Under the pieces are notes generated by a model that saw only the letters and a list, made by a program, of their open reading frames with translations, did no database searches and was not told the DNA's origin. This document shows positions 12,456 through 24,800 of a stretch of 64,000 bases of DNA, one piece after another. Source of the DNA: Alligator mississippiensis (taxonomy: Eukaryota > Chordata > Crocodylia > Alligatoridae); contig NC_081833.1 in assembly GCF_030867095.1 (NCBI RefSeq), positions 75,211,395 to 75,275,394 of the forward strand, given 5' to 3'. A program made the translations under genes and the position numbers. The first letter of the stretch is position 1; each line of letters starts with the position of its first letter.

Positions 12456-12784
12456 TCGTGGCACGAGCTTTAACCACTGCTAGCAACAGGTCTATGCCCA
12501 GGCCAGGCCCATGCCACACCGATTTGCTGCGCGAGAATGTCCTCGCTTGGCCAATGACTGTGACTTCGTAGCTTTTGGAATTGGACCGCGGTAACTGTGG
12601 CTAGTCACTTCCGTATCAGCGAAACTGCCGTAGCTACTAACATCTGGCTTGTATACTCAGCAGCTAGCTAGCTAGTCTTAGCTAGCTAGTGATTGTGTAT
12701 GCATGATTTTTAGCTGTTGTCTCCTCCTTTATTGATGATGTTCCTCGCAACCCGCCCCCTCTCCCCACGTAAAAATTAAATTTA

Positions 12785-12876
12785 AGTATGTAAATTAGAT
12801 TGTCTATACCCGGTCCGCCAAAATTCTTTGAGTGAGTTTGCCGGTCCGCAGTATAAAAAAGGTTGGGAACCACTGT
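12785..12876. mobile_element. hAT element terminus directly abutting a ZC3H18 exon
   Basis: 'cggtccgccaaaattctttg', 'cggtccgcagtataaaaaa' and the terminal ggttgggaaccactg (ending at 12,875-12,876) are the right end of a hAT element related to the 4109-4276 copy. The matching left end is not obvious upstream, so the element may be truncated. Its last base lies about 5 bp before the splice acceptor AG of the next ZC3H18 exon. Confidence 0.65.
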
Positions 12877-12881
12877 TCTAG

Positions 12882-15800
12882 CCGTCAACCAGAGCCACCA
12901 AAGAAGGAGAAGGAGACGACCACCACGCCCTCCACTCAGTCAAAGAGAGCAGACGAATGGAAGGACCCCTGGCGCCGATCCAAGTCCCCCAAGAAGAAAC
13001 TTGGCATGTCCGTCTCTCCCAGCCGTGCGCGCCGACGCCGGAAAACCTCTGCGTCGTCTGCCTCTGGTTCTGGTTCCTCAAGGTAAGATGTGGGCCAGGG
13101 AAGAGCAAGAGGGGCAACTTAACGCATGAGACTCTCCTGCAGTGTGCCTCTGGCATATGGCTGCCAGACTTTGACAATGGCCTGCTGAAATGGCCCTTGT
13201 ACATGCCGCTGATCTGTATTTGTGCTCCCATAAACAGTCCTTATAACCAGCAGAAGAGGGGGGAGCTTGTGAAGCCTTGGCAACTGTAAGGAGTGGGCGA
13301 GTGGCTTTAAAAATTTAGCATTTTGTAACCTAACTAGGGCCTGGGGACACGTGGGTCCTTAGAGGACCATTCCAAGAAGTTGAAGCCAAGGTGTGGTCCA
13401 CCTAATTAACAGCTAATCTTAGCAGAAGCTGGTCTGAGTGGGAAAGTTGTGGAGCCTTTATAAAGCAGACCTAGCTCCCTGCAGAGATAGCAGGGGAGAG
13501 TCTGCTTCAGGGAGACTTAGGTTGAGGGTGAGTCTAGAGACCTGGAGAGCAATTGAAGCCCTGGAGCCAGGTGGGAGAGAGCCCTGGGGAACAGGATGGA
13601 CTGTCACATAGCAACATTTTGAATCATCCACCACAGGCTGCCTTCCTTTAAAGACGTGAACTTTGGGTTCCCAAAAGAAGGGGGGGAGGAAAGGGGTCTT
13701 AATGTGTGCATGAGAAACACGGAGCATGCAGCTTAACAAGAACAAAGCAGATATAAACCCTGCTAAAACAAATAGAAATAGGTTTTATCCATCCTTCCTC
13801 GATCCTAAGTGTCTGCTGGTTGGGATCATCCTAGTCCACCTAGAGGAACCTGGGGACAAGGTGGAAGACCATTATCTGGTATAGGTGGGCTTTACGGGAC
13901 TGTTATGGAAAGGAAAGGGAGAGCTGCTGCCTGCAGGGCCTTGTTCCAGGTGGCTGGAGTGCTGGCAACTAGAGATTGATCGCTAAACCACAGAAGTGGC
14001 CGGCGTGGGGAGGGGATGAATAAGGTTTTGGGAGAAATGTGCCGTGTATGGTAACGTAGCCCAGGAAGGGTCCTGAAGCAGAGATGGGGGAACATGCGAG
14101 TGGCATTCATGAGATCTGCTGAACAGGAGACCTCCACACCCAGTTAACTCCACAAAATGAGAATCCTTTTATTCTTTTTATTTGTTTTTTTCCAGGTCAT
14201 CTTCTCGCTCTTCGTCCTATTCTGGTTCAGGTTCCTCGCGCTCCCGTTCCAGATCCTCTTCCTACAGCTCCTATTCTAGTCGCTCTTCAAGACACAGTTC
14301 TTTCTCAGGCAGCAGATCCAGGTACCGCTCCTCTGGCTTCTGACCCAACAGCTCCATCTCTCTCCTCTTCCCAAAAGGCAGAGAATAGGCGATACAGAAT
14401 CGTCAGGCTACTGATGAGCTTGCACAGTAAAATCACTGTGAGGGATATTGTGGACCCTGTGCCCGCTTTCTTTCAAAATACAATTTTAGAAATCTCTCAA
14501 CAAATATCTCCATTTGGTGAGCAGATCCAGCTCTCTGGGAAGCGTCACATTATTGATGTCACCTTCCCTTCTGACACTCTGATTTCAGCAGATAAATCAG
14601 AGGTTTATGTAGTGTGTTCTACTATTTTAATGACAATCCATATAATTTACCATTTTGTCAACTTCTGAAAGCAGAAAATGACCGTAGCCCAGTTTTGAAA
14701 ATCAGGGCTTCCCCCAACCCAGCTTTCAAAGAGTGGGGTTAACCCTGTTCAGCATCGTATGCAAATTTTCATTTTTTTACATTAGAAATGTAAGGATCTT
14801 GCATGTGGCACAGGGTTTGCAGTTGTAAAAGAAACCCCAGTCTTGGGCTTGCATGCATGCGCGCGCACACACATGCACACGCAATCTGCGAGTACATCTT
14901 TACATGCAGAGATCTGGTTTCATCTCCTGTTGTGCAAATTGTGCAGTTGCATGGGCCTGGTTTAAAACTAGACACGTGCATAGCACGGCACTTGAACCAG
15001 CTGCTTCTTGCAGTTTGACATGCTTAGGTTAGTAGCTGCTGCTGTGTACAGCAGAGTGATGGGACCTCTTGAGTGAAAGGCCACTCCGTGGAAACAAATG
15101 CAGACCTTTACAGTAGAACTGGTGGAAGGAGAATGATTTCTTGCTTCTTCCCTTCTCTCAGCCTCAGCCTGTTGCTTGCAGGATGAGGCAGTTACTGAGC
15201 AGAAAGCAGTCTGATGTGTTTAGATTGGCAGCTGCTGCTGTGAGAGGGAAAGTGATGGGACTTCCCAAACCTTCCCATAGACTCATTGTCTGAGGGGAAA
15301 ACTTGTGCAAATAAACTGGGCTTCTTGCCCTTTGGAGTACTAAACCACAAGCAAGAATCTCAGCCTTGGCAGCCAGGTGAATCGCATCATTGCCGGCAGT
15401 TGCGGCACCCCACAATGCTGTTGTAAAGTCACTTGACTGACTAGGTTTTGATGTACTCTGCTGGATTCCCTCTCCACCCCCTTAACATTTTGGGAAGCTA
15501 GAGGTGTTTGGATCAGACCTGGTCTTCCCCTCCAAGTTTCTGCTCCTTTCTAAATGACTGCAGGTCGCGCTTGGAGTCATGAGATGGAGAAGGCCCAGTT
15601 AATCTAGTTTGTTTCAGTTCCTGTGCTTGGAAGTCTGAGCTTAAAATGACCTGTGTCCACAGGACGTCAAGAACACCGATGCCATGCACTGGTGTGAAAC
15701 AGCTGAGTGCAAGCTACAGTCTAGCTGACCATTATTTTCCCTTCAGAATTCATTCCTCCAACACCAGCACCGAGCTGGAGACTAGATACAGCACTAGCAG

Positions 15801-18800
15801 AATGAGTTACAGCCTGCTAGAACTGGCTAGTATGATGCAGCCATTTTGCCTAGGGAAGGGGAAGCGGGGGGTGCTCAGGAGCATGGGCAGGGGCACCCTC
15901 TTGCAGTGCCAGGGACTGAGCAGGGTGTCACATGTCCTTTCTTTGCCTAGGTCCCGGTCCTTCTCATCTTCACCTTCTCCTTCCCCGACACCATCTCCGC
16001 ACAAAGCGCCTGTGAAAACTAAAGGGGAACCTGCACTGCCTGTTGGAAAAGGGTAAGCCTTCCTGTCTGCTTGGAACACGGGGCATGAGAAATGGCCTGG
16101 AATTACTTGACCTTGGGGCTCTTATGGGATCCGGGGGTGGAATCCTGGCCCTTTTTTTCCCATCATGCTAGAAATCGAAGCCAGAATATCCTTTGAGTAG
16201 ATGGGCATTAAGCTTTGAGCATTTGAGGATGCAGCATCTCTAAAAATGGCAACTCCTTACTTGGAAAAAGTAGCTCATATCAGAGCTCCAGAAGTGGATG
16301 GGTGGGTGCACACTTCTTCAGTTGGAAATAATGAGCTGACAGGCCTAAAATCTGGTAGAGAAGCTTCTGCTGATAGCTTTAGTCTCTTGGCTGCCACTTG
16401 GCTGGGCAAGTCACGTTACAGTAGAGGGAGATATCTGTGTACCCGCATGCAAATTAAAACAAACACTACAGTTCTGTCAACTGAAGTGTTTATTTTTAAC
16501 TGCTTATGTCACCACTCGTGCCTTTTTTTAATTTTTGTTTGATATTTTGCAACCTCCTGTTGTCATAAAATAGGAAGTTGGGTTTATGGGAGGATGTTTC
16601 ACTACTAGAGTGACGTCACTCTTACAGGTTACCTAAAAGCCATTTATGAAAGGCCTCCAACTTTGAGGCTCTGCTGCAGCTGGTCCATAACCATGGATGT
16701 TCACCTAATGCAGGCTTTGCTCACCTTGACCTTGGGTCTGCATATCATGAGCCTCTGAGCTGCTTTGGATGCCACCTTTTATACGTGGTCACCTGCTAGA
16801 GAGACACGGGGAATTCTGCTTTCTTTGAGTTACGTGATGACAACACACCTGATCAATATTTGGTGTTCCACAATGGAGGAAGCAAACCTGTAACATTACA
16901 CAGGCAGGAAACAATAAGTGGTTCTTCTGTAATCCAGTCACTTCTAGCACAGTTAGGAGTGGGTGTGTGGCATCACTATCAGTACACTGGGTGATAAACA
17001 ATTATTGACAGTGATCATGAGCCTCATAAAAAGCACGACTTGATTGAGCTGACATCCCTTTGCCATTTAGTACCCTCATCATAAAAGCTGGAAGTGATGC
17101 CCAAGGACACTTGTGGTGATCTTATGTAACCTCAACCATAAACCGCAATGCTCAAGATCAGGGGCTCGCACCTTGAAATTGAGGTTGGCACAAACCAGTC
17201 CATTTTCATGAGGACTGGCTCAGGAATACGTGCCCAAGGCAAGAGCCTGTGTGGCTCGTTGAGCCCAGCACCCTTTCTCAGCAGGGATGTGTGTTGGATA
17301 CATGTATATCACAAGAAGCTCATTGGAAGTAGGCCCTGTGAAATAACCTGTACACTGGGGGAGTGGGTTCTCACCGAGATTATGATGTAGTCACATGTCT
17401 CTTTTGAAATAGTTTGTGTTGGTGAAGTACACGTTGCATTCCCTCATCCAAAAGTCCCCAGCTAAGGCAATGAATCTCAGGTTTCGCTAGTGGGAAGTAG
17501 TGGGACATTGCATTGCTTCTGAAACCCCCTGTGGCGTGTGCCAGAGCTCAGTCACAAACAACAGCATCAAACCCTGTTTTTGCTTTGCAGTGAGAAGTCT
17601 GTGAAGAAACTAGCTGCCTTGCCAGCCCCTCAGCCCCTGACTAAAATTGCAGCAGCTGCCCCAGAGCCAGCCAAGCCAGGGGATAATAGAGAGGCCAGGA
17701 GGAAGGAGCGTCAGACGAGGACTCCGCCCCGGAGGTAAGAGGAGCGGAGGAGGGCTCCTCCCCTATGTGATCAAAGAGCCCTTTTCCTTGCTCCCTAGAC
17801 TCCCCTGGAGTCAGGGGCTGGTGTATGAAAACAAACCAGGCTGGGCTTCTCCTGGGTGTCTGCAGCGGTAGAATACGTGAAGCACACCACTAGTGAACTT
17901 GCACAGGGTAGGGAAGATGCATGTGGATTGAGGTGTCCAGCTGCTGGAAAAGCAAAGGAAGCTGGGAGCCACCAAGAATCCAGAGAAGCAGCTGCTTAAG
18001 AAAATAATGGAGCAGCAGCTGTTGTTGTGGGCTTGATAATGGAGCAGCTGATGCCTAGCGTACCCCAGGCATATCTAATGCTGAGAGAGTTTCTGCCCAG
18101 CCCAAGGGATGCTTAACCTCCCTCCCTGCAGGCAGAGGGGAGAGAAACAACCCTTTTTGTGGTGCAGGTGCCTCCAGTAAAAAGCTTACCAGCTGCCATG
18201 CCCCAGTTTTAATCCCTGTCTGCTGGGTGCAGCCAGTCTCCTGTCTTCCTAAGAGACTCATTCTCTCTTTGTCACTCCACTTGTTATGCTTAGCTCTTAG
18301 CTTGGCAAGGAGCAGTTGCCCTCGTTCCTTAATAGTGACTAGAGAACAGCATTGGGAAACCTGACTTGCCTGTGTTTCAACTTGGAGGCGGGTTGCTAAG
18401 ATAAATGCCTTTTCCCCTAAACATTTTAGTAGCTCTGGGTTGTGCTGACATGGATTAATGCCAGGTGTCCTTTGGCACATCCCACGTCCTCCAAAGTTCA
18501 GCGCTGCATGTAGGTGTTTGCACGCTAGAAGGTGGAACGCTCTGTCCCTAGCTTGTAAATAAGACGATCAGGCCCAATTAAGTACATGGTAGCGAGCTAA
18601 TCCCCAGAAAGGAGTCCAGCCTCCTAGCCAACAGCACAGTCTTGTGCAATTAACAGCTTCCTCTGTAGGAAACCACCATTCCTCATCCCAGAGAACAAGA
18701 GTAAGGTACTGTAACCCAGACCAGGCTCTGTTTAGTGCTGACCAACATCCTTCGGTCCTGCACAGAATACTTGCTGTCCAGAAGCAGGCTGCTTACTCAC

Positions 18801-21800
18801 AGGGTGGGGTGGGGATGCCTGGTTTGAAAAGCACCCAAAACCAGGACATTGACCTAGCTCTTTACTTTCCTGACCGGTGTAAATCAACGTCTATCTGCAT
18901 TGATGCGTCTTGCTCCCCGTTGACCAAGCACCCAAGTAACCACCCTATTGCAACTGTTTCTGCTCTGGCCAGCCTCAGGGGAGAGTGACTTCTTTTGTTC
19001 TGTTGCAGGCGGACCGTAAGTGGCAGCATTAGTGGCAGCGCCAGCAGCTACAGCGGCTCCAGCTCCCGCTCTAGGTCCTTGTCTCGGTCTCTCTCCAGAT
19101 CTCATTCCCGATCAACGTCTGCCTCAGTTTCCCCCTCCCGATCTGGGTCCAGAAAATCCAGGTAAAGCCTCACACTTCCCAGGCTTGGCCAGAAGGTAAC
19201 AAACTCCCGTGTGTAACTGTTGTGTGTCACGGGTTTGAGAGTCTGTTGCAAGAAAATACTCCTTAAGAGAAGGCTGTATGAGGAGAGGATGCTTTGCTCG
19301 CGGTATATAAATGTGCCCTAAACTTTAGGAAATGAAGGCAGAAACTCTTGAGAGTTGCTGTATTAACTCATAGTAAGAAACAGTGAAATAAGGCTGAACG
19401 TGAACCATCAGTATTCATACTGAGTTGAAGTTACAGCCTCCTTGCCTCGTTTGCCGATCTTAATTGAGCTCTGACCTTCCTGCTGGGGAGAAATTCCCTG
19501 AATTCCTTATTTCCAGGCTAATAGGTCTGTGGTGTACAGCATCGCTGCTATTCCAAACCCTTCCTAAATGTAGTTCTCAAACCTCTCTAGGGAAGATAAC
19601 CTGGCCTGTCAGCAGTGTTTGTTCAAGGTATTCAGAAGATCTGCCCAGTAGCAGTGCTTTGCACTGTTATCCCATCTGCTGATAAGGTTGTAAGACCAGT
19701 TCCTGTTGTGCTTCTAGCCCCAAGACACCATTCTTTTAAGAGAACAGTGATGTGGCTGTTAGCAATCCACACATTCCACTAAAACTTTAGGAAGAAGTCC
19801 AAGAACGAGTCCTCTCCAAGTCCGTGTCTCTGTGAATTGGGAAGTCTGGTTCAAACGCAGGAGTCTTTCTGAATCTCTGTAAGCTGTTATACTTTCCGTT
19901 TCACCTAAGGTCTCACGCACTTAGGCTACCTTGGGTATGGAGCACAACAGAAGCTGGCTCGAATCCAAGCTGATTCACTGGTCCAAGCACTGCAGGATGG
20001 CGAGGTTGAATGTCACCATTATTTTCTGAGGATGCAAAGGGGTGCTGCTGCCTTGTCGTGTTCAGTGCATGCCAGGTGTCTGGGAGGCAGTCTGCCTCCT
20101 GCGGTATGCTCTCTTCGTACCAAGTCATTCTGCAAGTTTGCAGTTGATCCCTGGTGCTCATACAGATAGCTGAGGTTGGAGGGCAGAGGGGGACAGGAAG
20201 TCAGCCCTGCTGAAGCATGAAACACCAAGGCAGCTGGTGTATTCACTTCCATGTGACATGCTGCTGGTGAGAGCTGCCTGCGCAGGCCAGCCTGTATTAG
20301 AGCATCGTGCCTGCTCTGATTCCAGGACCGAAGTGCTTCCCGCCCGTGTGCCCAAACCAGCAGGTGTTCCTGTCAGAGAGATGGGCAGAACTTCAGCCCT
20401 GGACTCCTGGCTGTCCAAGCCCCCACCTCTTCCTCAGTCCCTTCTTCCCTGAACCCACTTCTCCCACCACTGCCTTAGCTGTCACTACTTAGGGCAGGCA
20501 TGTGCTGCTGTCGCTATGGAGTAGCCCACTGGCAGAGGCTCTGCTTGGACGTATGCGGCCTGGCTTGACATTTCCCCCTGGGATTCTGCTAGCAGCATGG
20601 CAGCACCAGCACATGCCAGCCCTCCAAACGCTCTCTCAGCTGCTTCAGCAGGCTCTGGTTGCTGTGAGCTAGCAAAGCTGGGGCTGCTCAGGTCCGTCTG
20701 TCAGCAGTGGTGTAGACGGAGCTTGTAACGTACCCTTTTCCTTTTCCTGGACTTCCTTGGGTGTTGGATCACGGGCTGAGGGCAAGGACTGCCATGTCTT
20801 TCTCTATGACACTGCCAGGTGCAAAGTTTGCATTCAAATGACAGTCCTTCTCCAGCATCACCCTCCTTCCTTGTGCTATGTCTGGATAGTCTTTACAGTC
20901 TCAAAACCTTCTGTCTGGAATACAGGTCAAGAACAACTCTCTGGATCAGTTTTTAAAGTGAATGTATTGGGCGACATTAGGTGCACAAGGGTCTTATAAA
21001 GGTTGCAGCCCAAGCAGATGGGTCGTTATTCCCCCATGTAAGCAAGAACGATCTAGTTCACTTAACCGAGTAGAAACGATTGGAGATGTTTGTTCTGTGC
21101 CCGACACGTTTCGGGGCTCGGTGTCCTCTGCGCTGGACATGGCCTTCTCGTCTGGCCACGGGCACCACTTACCTCGGCAGTTCTCTGACTCGTGAACAGC
21201 ACCTCAACCCAGGCGGGGCGTTGACGCCAAGGTGCTCTCCGGACTGTAGGCAGCTTCCATGCATCCTCTGCCGTACGCAGCCATCAGCACATACCTGCTT
21301 GCGTTCCCGATGCAGGTCCCTGAGTGTGAGCAGCGTCTCCTCCGTCTCTAGTGCCTCGTCCAGTAGCAGTTCCGTGCGCAGTGCTGACTCGGAAGACATG
21401 TATGCTGACCTGGCCAGTCCAGTCTCCTCTGCCAGCTCCCGGTCCCTAACCCCAGCGCAGCAGAAGAAAGGTAGAGGTATCTGCCTTTGCAATTACTAAT
21501 GGGATCCCAGGGAAGGAGCGGAGGGGCAAGATGTGCTTGCATGGCGGTCCCAGGTACCGCGTGGCACCTGCTAGGTAGGTGCAGGTAGGGGAGTGGGTTT
21601 GTATAGGCCAAGGGAGTCCGGGGTTGTCTGCTTTCAGTCCACCGTGCTAAGAAGATGTGAGGTGGCCTCGTTGGAGCCCTCGTGTCCATACCTGCATGGC
21701 TGCCTGAGCAGGTCTCTCCTTGTCCTTTGGATGCCCATTCCCCATCACTCCTGCCTTTTTCCTCATGCCCTGAGAGGCTGTGCCAGGCTGAGCTTCCAGC

Positions 21801-24800
21801 CCCGTCTGCTGGCAGGCCTGGCCTGTAAACCCCGTTTGCTCTTCCCAGACCCCAGCAGAACCTGACATGAGCGCCTTTCACTCCTTATCTGTCGCTGTGT
21901 TCAAATTTCCCCAGGGGAGAGAACTAGTTTCCTTCAGCTGTCAGTGCTGGGGGCCGCATGCTGTAGGCCCCCAAAGCACCTTTCTGCCTTGCCCCTGAAG
22001 GGGAGGAGGGGTGGAAGGGTTTATGGCAAGGCTTCTGGTTCCAGCAGGAAAATCAAAGAAGGAAGATAGCGCCAAGGAAGAGAAGCGGAAACGGGAGACG
22101 CCTGCCCAGGCCCCGAAGTCGGCCAAGCCCGCGCCTGGGAGCAAATCCCAGCAGCTGCTCCCATCCCAGCAGCCCGCAGCACCCCAGGCTCAGCAGGGCG
22201 GCTTCAGTGCCCACAAGGAGATCAAGCTGACACTGTTAAACAAGGTGAGTACCCAGGCCTGTTCTCCCCTGGGGAACAGCTGGAGGGGGGGGCAGGATCA
22301 GCATCTGGGCCTCTGGGCTGGGGTGGAGCATGGGGGTACCAGCGATGTTGCCCTATCTGCCCTCGCTGTTGGCTCTGTCTGTCGATGCTGGAACCATTGC
22401 CGGTCATCTTTACGGTCACCATGCTGTCTCTGGGGCGAGTGGTCAGACAGAAGGTCCCATCTTTCAGTGAGGGGCACCATCATGCTCCTGACCCCATGGG
22501 GGGGGGTCCATTCCTTGCTGCAGTGGGATGTTGGCCCCAGTCCGGGCCAGAGCAGTGACTTCAGCCAGCCTCTGTTAGCTTTGCCATTTGCCGCACCAAG
22601 GAAACCTTGCTTTGCTTCTGTGCCCTAAACTCAAGCAAGTGCTGTTACTGCAGGTGAATGGGATCCTGGTTGTAAAGACCAGTAGGTTTGCGGTACAGGG
22701 TACACTGGGTGAACAGAAGACCTGCATTGGGGGATGCTCCGCATTATAGGATACAGTGTTGGATTCCCATCCCCCAGGAGACCACCCAAAATGCTGCTGC
22801 TTTTATTCCCTTTTGCCCTGAGCTGTAAAACATCCCACCAGAAGCACGGCTGGACGGTAGCTGCAGCACACAGCTAAGTGTTCCCGTTCATTGTAATGGT
22901 GAATTCTTGTGCACACTGCGTGACTCCTTCCTAGGCAAGCACTTAGTGGTTCAGGTGGCTTGTGCGCAGGGAGGGCATCTTCCAGGCCACTTCTAGGAGC
23001 ACTGTGAAGATCCCAGGCCAGCGTGCCTGGCTGATATGGCAACTCCAGGGCTGGAATTGCCAGCCGCCCCCATCCCCTCTGTCTGCTTCCCTTTCAGGCA
23101 GCTGACAAAGGCAGCAGGAAGAGATACGAGCCAGCGGACAAGGACCGGCAAGCCTCTCCGCCAGCTAAGCGAGCCAACCTGTCACCTGACAGAGGTGAGG
23201 AGTACGAGAGATGCACCCGTGGGCCAGGGGCTCTGGCAGCGTGGCAAGGGCAGGCTGCTGGTAGAGGAGCATTGTGCACAGGGCAGGCAGCGGGTTAGGT
23301 TTACAGAGGCTTTTCCTTAAAAATATGCCTCTGAGAAGTGGAGAAATTGCTGGCACGTACTCTGCCAAGATCTGGTGGTGCCTTCCTTCTCCTAAACAGG
23401 TAGTTACTATGGGGCTTCTCATGCACATAAACCAGCTGCTGTAAAATGCCCAGCAGAGGCCAGGGGCTTGTTACTGCAAGGTGAATTGAGCTTAGGTGGG
23501 CGCACAGCCAACTTTGCCTCAGCCTCAGACTGCAGGTGCCTTGTCTCGGCGCTCATGTGTGGCCTCCCCTGCATGCTCCTTCCCTGCTGTTGTCCTTTGC
23601 TGTTGCCAAGTCCACAAACTCTGAGAAACCCCCAGGTCTGGAGCTCTTTTCCAGCTGGCGTGGTTGTCCCAACCCTCTGATCCAGGCATCAGTATTGTCC
23701 TGGCCAGATCTGTGAAAAGGCTGCTTAAGGCAGTCTAGCGGGCTTTGCAGCCTCTCCCCTCCCTGCTGCAGTGGGTCAGATCTGAACCCCTTGCTGTTAT
23801 GCATTGTCCACTGGCACCTAGAAGTCAGCTCCTGCTAGAGCTGGGTTAGATAACCGGCTACAGCTAGGGCTGCAGTCTGCCGTGGGTGTTGCTAAAGAAC
23901 AGCCAAGAGGAGGTCAGTAGGGGAGGTGCACCTGCTCTGGCCTGAGTTGTACCAGCTGGCTGAGCCATGTGATGTTTTCCCCAGACGCCTCTATCAGTGC
24001 ATCGTGTTGACTATGGCTGGCAGCCAGAAATAATTTTCTGAGCGCTGTCATAACCCTCGCATTCCATCACTGCAGAGGTGACTGGAGAAATTAGGCGAGG
24101 TGAAAGATCAGGAGGACGTAGTTCACGGCTACTGTCGGTCTGCTCGTACAGTCAAAAGCTCCTGCCTTCCGCGGTCTGGAGCCTGGCCGACCACTGCAGC
24201 TACGCTCTTGACTTGCTGAGTGCCCGGGGAGGTGGCAGGCGGGAAGCACAGTCCTCCCGAGCCTCCTGTCGCGTGCGCGCAGCAAGGAGCTTGCCTGAAT
24301 ACAGCACAAAGCAGCGTGTTGCTTCAAGTGTCTTCTGTTCAGTTTTAGGCAGGCCTGCAGGTACACGGGGCACCATCTGGGCAGATGCTATACCGATGGC
24401 CTAAAAACCCAACAGGAGGGCTGTGCTCTGGCAACCGCAGAGACGAGGGGACAAAGCCATCTGCCTTGCATGCCTCGGGGGGGGTGCTTCGGATAGGTCA
24501 GCTAGTGCTTGTCATGATGCTACAGCCAGGACTGTCTTGATTGGCACAACTCCGTCCTGCTAGGGACCAGTTTTGCTCAGAGCACTACAGCAGGGTTTGG
24601 CAGCAGGCCAGGGCTCACATGCCTTTTCCTTTCCAGTAGGTGCTCGTGATAGGAAACCCGCCGGGAGGCTCTCCTCACCCAAGCAAGAGCGCCAGAGAGG
24701 CCAGAACCCCAAGCCTACCCCTGCACAAGCTGACAGGTCAGTACATCCCCCTGTCCTCGCCGCGCGATGCCCCGTGTGCACTGGTGTTTGCAGAAGAGGA

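Larger units (their letters stand above)
1..12881 (+). other. ZC3H18: Upstream ZC3H18 intronic sequence, repeat-rich, no exon recognised
   Basis: No reading frame here resembles the CCCH-finger or acidic N-terminal half of ZC3H18, so those exons probably lie left of the window and this stretch is intron. That is an inference from the first recognised exon starting at 12,882 in mid-codon. The stretch holds old interspersed repeats, listed separately: CR1, hAT, Penelope-like, a SINE-like piece and a tandem duplication. Unassigned parts (about 1-1370, 1510-3400, 4290-7330, 7510-8030) show no gene, RNA gene or array that I can support. A short exon with weak similarity could have been missed. Confidence 0.6.
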
